64,000 nucleotides of DNA from Metridium senile (Eukaryota > Cnidaria > Anthozoa > Actiniaria > Metridiidae). The translations under genes were made by a program, and so were the position numbers. This document shows positions 1-19,400 of this stretch, in pieces. The stretch covers positions 19,106,816 through 19,170,815 of the forward strand of contig OX459101.1 of assembly GCA_949775045.1 (NCBI GenBank). Direction: 5' to 3'. The notes beneath the pieces are model-generated. The model was given only the letters and a program-made list of their open reading frames with translations, searched no databases and was not told the origin of the DNA. Position 1 is the stretch's first letter. Each line of letters begins with the position of its first letter.

Positions 1-436
1 TGTAGTCAATGAAATAGTTAGTAGTAGACTCTAAACGCATAGTTTTCTTTTAGTATTTTTTCTTCGGATTTTTATTACACGGGCGAAGTAAAATCACCCA
101 TCTAGAAACATGAAATTCAAAGAGAAACAATACCTTGCTAGAGCTTTACCGCGTACTTGCAATTGTCTTTGATAGTTACAATATCTACAAAATAAGGAAT
201 AAGAGGTTTTAGTTAGTAACTATTTTGATTTTACTTCAATGTTGAAAGATTTACGCTAACAAAGCATGCAACTAATAATAATTTATTAGATTCCTGTTGT
301 GCAATTATCCATAGGAAATTTTCAATTGCGCATAACAATAATTGATGCTAATAAAAAGGTACTCTTAAAATACGCGTTTCATCGAACTGTGTTGATTTTA
401 CGATGAAACTATATAAGGACTAAAGCTCGAAACGTC
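1..436. other. Non-coding stretch, nothing recognised
   Basis: AT-rich sequence upstream of a minisatellite. I see no convincing reading frame, RNA gene or element end here. It may be 5' flank of the CARD gene. Confidence 0.5.
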
Positions 437-1124
437 AGTAAAGTTAAGTCAAGATTTTTAATTTTACGGTGTTTCAAATTTCATTCTATTTAATACCTAT
501 CGTTTATATCAAACACCGACGCAGCCTATACTAATTTACTCGCTAGTTTCCATTTAAGTAAAGTTAAGTTAACCTTTTTAACGGTGTTACAAATTTCATT
601 CTATTACGTACCTATCGTTTATATCAAACACCAATGCAGCCTATACTAGTTTACTCGCTAGTTTCCATTTAAGTAAAGTTAAGTTAACCTTTTTAACGGT
701 GTTACAAATTTCATTCTATTACGTACCTATCGTTTATATCAAACACCAATGCAGCCTATACTAGTTTACTCGCTAGTTTCCATTTAAGTAAAGTTAAGTT
801 AACCTTTTTAACGGTGTTACAAATTTCATTCTATTACGTACCTATCGTTTATATCAAACACCAATGCAGCCTATACTAGTTTACTCGCTAGTTTCCATTT
901 AAGTAAAGTTAAGTCAACATTTTTTACGGTGTTACAAATTTTATTCTATTACCTATCGTTTATATCAAACACCGACGCAGCCTATACTAGTTTACTCGCT
1001 AGTTTCCATTTAAGTAAAGTTAAGTTAACATTTTTTACGGTGTTACAAATTTCATTCTATTACCTATCGTTTATATCAAACACCGACGCAGCCTATACTA
1101 GTTTACTCGCTAGTTTCCATTTTA
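437..1124 (+). repeat. Minisatellite A, about 115-bp unit, six copies
   Basis: Six direct repeats of about 113-119 bp, each carrying the strings acggtgttacaaatttcatt and gcctatactagtttactcgc. The inner units are nearly identical and the first is the most diverged. The array ends about 115 bp before the CARD gene start. Short reading frames through it are by-products of the repeat. The same unit occurs in reverse orientation at 27383-27787. Confidence 0.9.
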
Positions 1125-1238
1125 AAATAAGTATCAACTTATAATTAACCTACAAACATTTACTGAATAACAAGATGCATATAGATAAAATATATATAAT
1201 TGTACTAAGAATGATGACAATTTTTGTGGCAGTTTTAA

Positions 1239-9004
<7,766 letters not shown>

Positions 9005-9017
9005 CAGTGTCAACATT

Positions 9018-9500
9018 GGAGTAAAAATGTACGATAACTAGCAGTTAAACTAGTGTAGACTGCGTCGATGTTTCTAAGGAAACAATTGGAGTAAAATGTA
9101 CGATAACTAGCAGTTAAAATAGTGTAGACTGCGTCGATTTTTTTAAGGAAACAATTGGAGTAAAAATGTACGATAACTAGCAGTTAAACTAGTGTGGACT
9201 GCGTCGATGTTTCTAAGGAAACAATTGGAGTAAAATGTACGATAACTAGCAGTTAAAATAGTGTAGACTGCGTCGATGTTTCTAAGGAAACAATTGGAGT
9301 AAAAATGTACGATAACTAGCAGTTAAACTAGTGAGGACTGCGTCGATGTTTCTAAGAAAGCAAATGAGCCAGAAATATACGATAACTAGCGGTTAAACTA
9401 GTATGGGCTGCGTCGATGTTTCTCAAAAAGGAAACTATTGGAGTAAAAATGTACGATAATTAGCGGTTTACCTAGTGTGGACTGCGTCGGCCTTTGTAAG
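9018..9500 (+). repeat. Minisatellite B, seven copies after the CARD gene stop
   Basis: About 71-bp direct repeats homologous to those at 1693-1990. The array starts 14 bases after the stop codon, so it probably lies in or near the 3' UTR. Confidence 0.85.
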
Positions 9501-9769
9501 GTTGAAACTATAGATCATACAGATATTTTCTTATATATTCCATATATATCATAGTATTAGCTGGTCTAGAAATAACTCTCGCTGGTTGAGAGAAAATATT
9601 CAATAAAATTACGTAAATATTTAACATAATACTGTTCTAATGTCTTCATGTAATTAATTATGAGGGATTTTAAAAAGTTGGTCATTTCATTATCTTGAGA
9701 ACATCCCCCAATGCAGGTTAGTGAGTGTAGTGTGTGTTAGCATGAGTCAGTCACTAACTAAGGATGGTC

Positions 9770-10125
9770 ACTGCGAGGGTCGCGATCCTCCTCCATCATC
9801 ATGATCATCATCCAGTCGAGCTAGCTCGGACTTCCCACACCCTAACCCTCCAACTGCTTCTATCCTGTATTGCCGCGGGCAGTTCTTCTGGTAGGCAGCC
9901 TGTGTCGTCCCGTAATTGATCGATGTAGGTACGTGCGGGACGACCAGATGGTGCCGTGTTTGGGCTGCCATAGTAAGAGATCGCTGGCCAATTCTTCTTT
10001 GCTGCGCCAGCAGTGGCCTGCAAACTTCTCTCTTGTATTCTCTCCCGGATGGTTAAAGATATGGGAGGTATAGGAGACATTCAGGGCTGCCCTCAACATT
10101 CGTGTAAAGGTTCCATACACACTCC
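9770..10125 (-). pseudogene. Fragment of non-LTR retrotransposon ORF (C-terminal tail)
   Basis: The reverse strand encodes pieces in several frames, in order: ALNVSYTSHIFNHPGE, AGHCWRSKEELASDLLLWQP, GRPARTYIDQLRDDTG and ELPAAIQDRSSWRVRVWEVR. This order and wording (RFAGHC...LLLW.P.HG..GRP..TY.D.L..DTG...LR..M.DR..W) is the familiar tail of LINE ORFs after the RT domain. At least two frameshifts and no RT upstream show a dead, 5'-truncated copy. Confidence 0.75.
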
Positions 10126-10164
10126 CTACTAGCTACATTCAAATATTTTATACACTCAACTCTC

Positions 10165-10475
10165 AACTCACATGTTGATTTTTGCGGTGGGACGAAAACC
10201 GGATAACCTGGAGAAAAACTGACCCTCGTGGCACGAGAGAGAACAACACATCAAACAAACTCAACTCACATATGATCCTGAGAAAAACCCTTGTGGCAAG
10301 GGAGAGAACAGCACATCAAACAAACTCAACTCACATATGATCCTGAGAAAAACCCTTGTGGCAAGGGAGAGAACAACACATCAAACAAACTCTATTCACT
10401 TGTCGCCCGAGCCGGGAATCGAACCCAAGTTACAGTGGTGAAGGTCCAGCACTCTCACTGCTAGGATACCCGGCG
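10165..10475 (-). mobile_element. tRNA-derived SINE
   Basis: The head, read on the minus strand at about 10475-10404, has an A-box-like segment ctagcagtgagagtgctgg and a B-box ggttcgattcc in tRNA-like spacing. The body contains a segment with ttgtggcaagggagagaaca present about three times in tandem. A second copy of head and body lies at 28572-28750 in the opposite orientation. Confidence 0.75.
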
Positions 10476-10484
10476 GGAAGGGTT

Positions 10485-10680
10485 CTCCATTTGTCCAAGT
10501 GGTAGGGGTGATCGGCGTACCTTTTAGGGTTGAAAATATTTCCTGCATGTGTGTACCTTTTAGGGTCCTTCTGGCTTAAAATTAGTTATGTAACAGTTAT
10601 CTGTGCGTACCTTTTACGGGTCGTTTTCAAAACCTCCGCCGATCACCCCTACCACTTGGACAAAGGGAGTACCCCCTCAG
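10485..10680. mobile_element. Foldback element with taccttttagggt repeats
   Basis: The left arm tccaagtggtaggggtgatc is inverted at the right as gatcacccctaccacttgga. The interior carries three copies of gtaccttttagggt or variants. Related in content to 6782-7075. Confidence 0.75.
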
Positions 10681-10965
10681 TCTGGGGGAGGGGGGAGGGG
10701 GGGGGGTTTGGACATCCATGCCACCCAGTTCGAGTGAAAATGCTGATAACGATAACGACATGTAGTTTTATTACTCATTGATGCTGGTCTTCAATTACTA
10801 CTTAAGTCAAGAACTACTCGACTTTAGGAGTAGCTTATCTGCGACAAAACAGGTATGGAACATTGCTGATAAAAGCCACATTGTTGGTTGATTGATGTAA
10901 TAATTTACATTTTCATATTTTATCCTGAATTCTTAATTCATATTTGACAACAAATCGAGGGTTAG

Positions 10966-11250
10966 CCTGTGCAAATGCGCCTTTTGTCAAATAGTACAGC
11001 GGTGCTAGATAACATGAAACTGGTCTATTAATTAACAATAGAAAACACATTTGAATTTACTCTGAATTGAGGCTATCCCTGTGCAAATGCGCCTTTTGTC
11101 AAATAGTACAGCGGTGCTAGATAACATGAAACTGGTCTATTAATTAACAATAGAAAACACATTTGAATTTACTCTGAATTGAGGCTATCCCTGTGCAAAT
11201 GCGCCTTTTGTCAAATAGTACAGCGGTGCTAGATAACATGAAACTGGTCT
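10966..11250 (+). repeat. Tandem repeat D, about 111-bp unit, 2.5 copies
   Basis: Copies of cctgtgcaaatgcgcctttt begin at 10966, 11078 and 11189, followed by acagcggtgctagataacat. Two further copies are in the DLG5-like gene intron at 32758-32990. Confidence 0.85.
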
Positions 11251-11439
11251 GCTTTCTCCCCACCATTTCGTTATATATATGACCGAGAGAGAGCTGGTTC
11301 AACTCGTCCAGGAGGTCTTAATATTTATTGTACTTATCAATTGTCCGTTTGATAAAAAAGACAAGTGGTTGAAAGAAATGCCTTTTGTATCTGATAGAAA
11401 CGGAGATTTACCCATGAAAATGAACAGACATAAAAATCG

Positions 11440-11725
11440 TATACAATTTTTCACTTATAGAGAGATTAAGATTCACGTTTACTGGAACGCCAAACGTCAG
11501 ATTAGCCTTTCTAATATTGCTTTAAAAGCTTCAAATAACTGCGCAAAAGATCTCAATGAATAAAATGTGTATTAACAAACAACATAAGGACCTTGTTTAC
11601 GCGGAGATGTCAAATGGTAAAGAGTAAACGCAGAAAAATCGGTTAGTTTTGACGTTTGGCTTAAACGTAACGTGAATCTTAATCTCTTTAATGTCAAAAA
11701 GTCGTACGAAACGTGAAAAGTGAGC
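11440..11725. repeat. Inverted repeat (foldback)
   Basis: agagattaagattcacgttt at the left pairs with aacgtgaatcttaatctctt at the right. gccaaacgtca/tgacgtttggc and ttttcact/agtgaaaa extend the arms. The open frame at 11279-11563 runs into the left arm and is not called. Confidence 0.65.
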
Positions 11726-12017
11726 GATCAATTTTCATTACAGACAAAATTTCTGTGAGTTCATAATAATATCCTTTTTCCGAACATCGCAGTCGCATAC
11801 GCATCTAAAGCTAATACTCTCAGACCGCTAAGGATCTCGGGAATTTAAAAACCTATCGTCACTTACCAGCATGCTTTGTTTTTTTTTATTATATTCATTC
11901 GCAGTCAGTCGGATATAATATTCTTTAGAATTTGACTACAGCTAGTCCGTAGAATTTTGAAGTGTTTCAATGATTTGATAATGTGTACATTCCTTAAATT
12001 ACAGCGAAATTACATTA

Positions 12018-12445
12018 GTCAAATTCTAAAGAATATATTACACGCTATCGAGACTGAGGTTTACATTATTGCGAGCTGTAGTCAAATTCTCAAAAATATA
12101 TTACGCGCTATAGGGGCTGAGGTTTACATTACCGCGAGCTGTAGTCAAATTCTAAAGAATATATTACAAGCTATCCAGGTTTACAATACTGCGAGCTGTT
12201 GTCAAATTCTAAAGAATATATTACATATTACAAGCTATCGAAACTGAGATTTACATTACTGCGAGCTGTAGTCAAATTCTAAAGAATATATTACAAGCTA
12301 TCCAGGTTTACAATACTGCGAGCTGTTGTCAAATTCTAAAGAATATATTACATATTACAAGCTATCGAAACTGAGATTTACATTACTGCGAGCTGTAGTC
12401 AAATTCTAAAGAATATATTAACACGCTATCGAGGCTGAGGTTGTG
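12018..12445 (+). repeat. Tandem repeat E, 57-70-bp units, seven copies
   Basis: agtcaaattctaaagaatat recurs at about 12018, 12081, 12143, 12201, 12271, 12328 and 12398. The last four form a higher-order pair (58 plus 70 bases) that is itself duplicated. A reverse-oriented part-unit lies at 11920-11945. Confidence 0.85.
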
Positions 12446-12948
12446 GACGAGAAATTTGATAACTTTCAATCCAGCCGTTTCGTGACTGTCCATCTTTTAA
12501 CCAATTTAAAAACTTATAAAACTACGTCATATTATCAAATCGGGTCACCTCCCAAATAGAAATCGCTCCTATATCAAAATGTTTACTTTGTCACGGCTCA
12601 AAACAGCGCAGCGATGCACAAATTCAAAACAAAAACATTAAAAATATTTACAGATAAATCAAAAGAAACAAAATCTAAAATTAAACTTTTGTGTATTAAA
12701 TAGCCGTGTTTTTGAGAACGTACATCTCTTATCAGTTTCAGATAATAAGGTTTCAAGTAACTGAAGCTGCGTTACAAAAAACTCGTGGTATTTTGGAATT
12801 CGTGATTCGAAAGGCGTGAATTATATGTCATAGTCTTTTGTCATTGACACAGCGGTTGTGAATCACTCTCGATCTATTCACAATTTACAAACATCAAGAT
12901 TAACATATCATTGAATTTAAACATGAAGGATTCGAGTTTAAAGGAATA
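12446..12948 (+). other. Candidate 5' region of the DLG5-like gene
   Basis: No repeat or gene is recognised. A nine-codon upstream frame begins at 12923 and ends 12947-12949, with its stop overlapping the start codon at 12949. No TATA box can be assigned with confidence. Confidence 0.35.
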
Positions 12949-15900
12949 ATGTTGACAGTTCAGACGGCAGAAGTGCCGGGTAAAACATCACCGAATTCGC
13001 AACGACGGCGAAGCGCTGACTTGCTGTTATCTCTGAGCGGATATGGCAGCGTTAGAGGTAGGTTTTTACATATTTTAAACCCCTATTCTCAAACTCTGAC
13101 AATATTTATGATATGTTAAAGTCTTCGCTTTGATTTTGAGTAAGTTTTAGTCGCATTTTGCGAGGATTTCGACTACGTATTTATCTGTGTATGCATAATG
13201 AATTTCCTGAACGACTAATTGTTCATTTGTCAAATAAAAGCGACCGAAATGTTTACCAAAACCACAAATATTTAAACCTGAAGCCATTTTACACTAATAT
13301 CAAGCGAAAAAGCTTCAAAATGTGCCTAAAATCTACCTAAATTCACTGCAGTATGCAAAGTTTTGATTTGCCTATCGCCGTAGTGGATCTAACTTTGATT
13401 GACTATGAAATATGTATTTATTTTATATCATGTTATGTTCAACTGTTCAAGTCAAACTAATTAGCGACCGTCATTTTCTTATTGACCAAATTTATATATT
13501 ATTTAAAGAAGGATTTCGTTCGCAAACACTGCACAAACTTTTGATGTTCATATATATTCTTACAACTTTTCAAAGGCAAGAAGGGTCTTTTGTTGTTTTT
13601 AATTGGTGGCCAATTGGCAGAACATAATTTTAATGGACCCTGCTATTATCATGGTAATATTAAATCTCAAAAACGTGCTCTGTGAGCTTAGTTCGTTGAT
13701 AACTAAGTCTAAAATTATCTGCACTTTGAGTCTCTAGCTTTGTCTTGTGAATTTAGAAAGCGAACGTTTCTTTGCACAAGTAAATAAATAAAGAACAAAA
13801 ATGTACAAACATAGCATTTGATAACATGATTGTGAAGTTTCTTTCAAAATTAATGTTTTAATTTAATTTATGTAAGAATCTTAGTTCAGCAAATGAAATG
13901 ATGAATGAATGAATGGATGGATGGATGGATGGATGGATGGATAAATGGATGGATAAATGGATGGATAAATGGATGAATTAATTAATTAATTAGTTGATGA
14001 ATGGAAAAATGAATGAATGGATGAATTGTTTAGATAATTAATAAATGAATGGATGGATGGATGACTAAAGTAAGACTTCGTAATATAAACCAAGTGGAAA
14101 TTGGCCAATCGCTGTTCTTATCTCGATATCGTTAGCTATCATCATCTATCAAGTGGCAACTAGTGAATATTGTTTTAAGAAGAAATAAATAACCCTTTCC
14201 TATATCGACTCTTTCTGATATAGATAAAACTGGTATTATAAAAATGTAATGTGTTGATAGTCGTTTCCTTTTACTTTCACTTTAGTCATTTGATGTATTT
14301 TGATTTTTTTTTTTTTTTTCACCTTTTCTTGGGAAGGTCATATCACAGTGCGAATCAAAAAAATGTGGTCATCCAGTAATATTTCAGAAATCGAGGGGGG
14401 GAGGGGGGTGCATGTCCCCATGTCCCCATGATCTTTTTGCATTTTCTCCCTTGTTCCCCATATAAGTAAAATAGCTGTTTTCCTAAAATGTTTTACCTTA
14501 TGTTCCCATGTTCCTCAAAAAACTATTGTTTTATCATATTTTGTTCCCTTGTTCCCTGAAAATAGTTTGGCAGTATCCCTTGTTCCCTAAAGATAAATGC
14601 ACTTGTTCCCTTGTTTACTTGTTCCCTAAAACCCCTGGGAGGGACTCATCGTATGATTGAGCAACCTGAAAACAACTCTCTAACTGCAATTAAGACGTTT
14701 GACCGATTTGTAGACAGATAAAGTTCGTGTAGTTTAGAGAGTTGTTTTACTTTGTTCAACGAACAATAAACGGTTATTGAAATATTTCTCGGTGCCCACG
14801 GCTTTTCGATTCGCACTGTAAAATCAGAGTATGCAATGTTTTAAAAGATCTTATGACCTTGATAGACATAACTGTCGTATTGTAATAAATTGAAATGCAT
14901 TTTGATCGACAACTCATTAAACAATCTCATCACCATTCGCCGCTAGCTCTTACTGCGCATTCTCGATGGTCTTTCTTGGCTTCTTGGCTAAGATAGCTTG
15001 TCGAGCATGAACATGCGCAGTAAGAGCTAGCGGCGAATAGGAACCAATCTCGTTCCCAGCGCCCGCGTAACTTTTGTCCTGCGTTCTTTGTCGCAGGCCA
15101 AAAGTTACGCGGGCGCTGGGAACGAGATTGAATAAAGGGACGACATTACGGTCATTACGACGTCCAGAAATTGTGACAATTTTTCCACGGATGCGTAGTC
15201 GGCTTTTGACCGCGCTCTAGCTTGGGATGTGGCAACGATTTTTGAAATACGTCTACCTTGCTAGTTTTGCTTACAGTATTCAGTGGGTCAATAATAGGTA
15301 CAACCAAATATGAATACAATCGACGACCAGTAGCCAGAGCGGCGTCTAAGAATGTGTTTCTTCTATTTTTATAACTTGTCCATTCAACCTTTGATTAGCC
15401 GTGTTTAGACGCATACCAACACGTTATTTCCTACTTAGCTGTGATATATTATATTTGTAGTAGTTTCTTCTTCCTTCCTTCCTAACCTATCTTTCAATTC
15501 CTGTATACAGCTATTTCAAAAAGGTTGTTTTATTGATACTGAATACTGAATATTGCCAAAATCAAAGCGCATTGTGGGTCATGCCAACTTGAAATGAAAA
15601 TACGAGAGTTGATATCTTTTTTGTTTAGTATGCACATTTGCAACTGCAAATGCAACTGCATTTGTATCATGATAACTAATATACCACTGAAATCCTTAGG
15701 GTTTAAATTATCTGTATATAATACTGATTGGCATTCTATTTTCCCACAGCTCGGCGACCACCCACAAGCGAGGGATCTCCTGACGATGACAGTATCCTCA
15801 GATCTCACAGTTTTTCCAGTGTCTCGCTTCTTCACAACAGGGTGACGGCGACAGCCGCCATTCCTGCTGTACCCGCTATTTCAATCCTACGGGAAATGTC

Positions 15901-16447
15901 CCCGCTACCGGAAACATCTGACGTACCGGCTATACCGGATCTGTCTACGGTAACGAGCACACCACCCAAGAAGACAGACAAATCCAGTCTGGCTTCAAAG
16001 TCACGCCATCCAGGAAGTCCAGGAAGATCGATATTTGATTATCCAGGTTGGTTTAGTTACCATGATATATCATTATTGTCAACATGATGATTGTGCATCA
16101 TCGTCGTCGTTACCATCATCATTATTATCATCATTATCATCATCATCATCATTATTATCATCATTATTATCATTACCATCATTATTATCATCATTATCAT
16201 CATCATCATCATTATTATCTTCATTATTATCATTACCATCATTATTATCATCATTATCATCATCATCATCATTATTATCTTCATTATTATCATTACCATC
16301 ATTATTATCATCATTATCATCATCATCATCATTATTATCATCATTATCATATTCATTATTATCATTATTATCATCATTATCATCATTAATACCGTCATCA
16401 TTATCATCAGATCGTCGTTACCATAGATCATTATCATCATCATCATA

Positions 16448-16479
<32 letters not shown>

Positions 16480-19400
16480 TATCATCGTTATAATCATTAT
16501 TATTATTACCATCATCTGCATTATCATCATTAATACCGTCATCATTATCATCATTATCGTCGTTACCATAGATCATTATCATCATCATAATAATCATTAT
16601 TGTCATCACCATCATCATCATTATTATCGTCGTTACCATCATCATTATTATCGTCATCATCACCATCATCATCATTATCATCATCTTCATCATGACCATC
16701 ATTTTCATCATTGTTATCAATCGTTCATTGTCATCATCATCATCGCCGCCACTAAGGCCATTATTAAAGCACATTTCGTATGACTATGAAAAGCTCATGA
16801 CACGACCGCGGTCAAAGCACGCCAAGACTCGTCAAAATTCTACAAAACACCACGGTCGCGGCAAGGCACGCACATGGCACTGAACTTTTCATAGTCATAC
16901 GAAATCCGCTCTATATAAAGTAATAGTTAAAAATAATAACATCTTACTCAACACCTACTTCAAACTCATGCTAATGACGCACAAGATTACAAATCAAAGT
17001 TTACATAAACCAATTCACATGATGAATAATTTGTCACGCAATGCGCTATGGTTGCGTGACTTCCGTTAGAACGACCGTTACGTTGCCAAAAAGAATAACA
17101 TTTTCTTAAATGAACGAACCACTCCGAATAATTCCCGAAAACTTCACGATATTAAATGGACATCAAACTTATATAAATTCACACAAAAATGATGATAGTT
17201 TTCAGCATGAAGTGCATTTTATTATCAATTGTATTCGGAAGTCTAGAAGTTTTGAATGAATCGAATAAATTTGTCAAGCGAATCGAAACGCTATGCAAGA
17301 GAGACTTCGCGAACGATTATCGATTAGACAAATAATTAGCGACCAGAGTGAATTCGGAATTTTATTTTGAAGTTCAAGTTTCAGCCCAAAACACACCAAA
17401 TTAACCGCTGAAAGTTGTGTTTCATAGTCGCCGCGAGATAAACGTTTGGTTTGTTTAGGGATTTGCAACGTGTATGTGGACATTCCGCGGGCATTTTGCT
17501 TATGAGCGAGACCACTGCTCATTTGCATATAGAACGGCTAGTCCGAAAAGAGCTCTTCTTGAAGCATCGATGTGCCTTCGCGAGAAAGCAAAACTTTAAT
17601 CTCAGTTATGTATCGTGAATGAATAGTGTGTTACCTTCGATGAGGCAGTTTGCTGTTGTTTATTAGAAAACCACAGGATTGGAAAACCTCCACGAAGCGA
17701 AGTCCTTTCTAGCGAATCGACGGGTTTATTGCTTAAAATTCAACGAGGATTTACTGCTAAACTGATTCGTCTTGTAGAATATGAGATTGTGTTGTTTACG
17801 ATAAGTTCAGTAAACGAAAGGTGAGTTAATTAAATCGACATTATTATTAATATTGGGCTATTTGTCTCCATATTCGAATGTAATTCGCTTGTGTTTATAT
17901 TTTGACTCCAATATAGCCCAGATTGGACTAATAGTTGAAGTACTTTGTCCTCAAAAAATTACCCATTTGACTACAATTGCGAATATTTACTAACCAAATG
18001 AAAAGATTATAACATATGCCTAAATGACTTCATTTTATAATCTTGTTGAGCGAAAAACCACAAATATTGTCCAAACAATTTGACCTTTTCCTCGCTCGAG
18101 TTTTTCTGTTCACGAAAAAAGCGATTGTTAGATGTAAAATAATGGATATTTTTACGAAAACACAAGATATTTTAGTTGCTTTATTATTAAATAGCCATCA
18201 AAAATATGATTGAATTAAATTATGAATACAATAAAGTTTTATTTAGATGTCTACATATTTGACCCAACGAATTGAAATTCTGGAAATATTTAATAAAAGG
18301 TTTGAAAAATATGAGCCCAAAAGTCAAATCTAAGAAAATCATATCACAACTTAAAATTTAAATATAAAATAATTCATTGCTTGATATAAAAAAAATTGTC
18401 CAAAGTGTTTTCATAATTATTCATTTCATTTTATTCGGGTTTTATTCTTAGTGGACCGTTACGAATTAATAACGAAAATGCAAATTTTCTGAACAGTGTA
18501 AATACTAAACTATTAAACAATGGTATTTTTGGTACAAAGTCGCATTCAATTGTCCGAAATAATTTCTTTTTTCAAGAGTTTGAAAGCGAATTTTCATCAT
18601 TTTTAAATTATTCGGAAGTGAAGTATTAGGAATTGTCCGATGTTTTTTTATCGAAGATCTAGAACATTCTATTAGCAATTTGATTATTTTGTTTTATAGA
18701 TATTGTTTGATATCGAAAGAGTTAGAAAAATTTACACTTTCGAGTGCTTGTACCAGTGATAACAATAAAATAATTACTTATTATATTTTGATCAAAATAT
18801 TTATATTGTTAAATATTATTTTTAAATCATTATTCTTTAGACTATTGTTGTCATGGAAGTTAGGATGGTTAAAATATTCAATATGTATATCTTGTAGATT
18901 CATCTATGTATTCGATTCTTCGTATGAATTTTTATTAATTAATCGTTTATGTGCTTTTATTCATTTAGCAATCTGTCATCTATTCATTCATTCATCCATT
19001 CATTCATCCATCCATCCATCCATCCATTCATTCATTCATCCATTCATTCATTCATTCAACAATTTATTCATTCATCCATTCAACCATTCATTCATTTATT
19101 AATTGATTTATCGATTTACGTATCAAAGATATGCCTATTGTTCTGTTGCAATCTCAACCTGTTATAATAAAGAAAAAAATCTTGCGCGCTAATCAAAGTC
19201 TTCTGTTACTTCTCACCTACAATGCCATATATGGTAATGACATTGTTTTCAAGGTTGCATACGGATTCTTTGATAAGCAACCATTAATTAATTCACCCAT
19301 TCATCCATTCATTCACTTATTCATGTACCCTGTTTCTCTATCATTACAGATAACGATGAACTAACTAGAAAATCGTCCAACGAAATGCCTAAGAAATCAT

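Noticed and set aside
929..1144. Short repeat protein upstream of the CARD gene
   Set aside because: It is minisatellite A; the reverse copy at 27578-27778 gives the same peptide, showing it is repeat-derived.
10404..10475. Functional tRNA gene
   Set aside because: Boxes are present but the stem pairing is imperfect and the sequence continues into a SINE body shared with another copy.
11279..11563. 94-residue frame possibly a small gene
   Set aside because: Overlaps an inverted repeat, matches no known family and has no splice partners.
12018..12445. CRISPR array (regular 60-bp repeats)
   Set aside because: The whole unit repeats without unique spacers, and the context is eukaryotic; it is a minisatellite.
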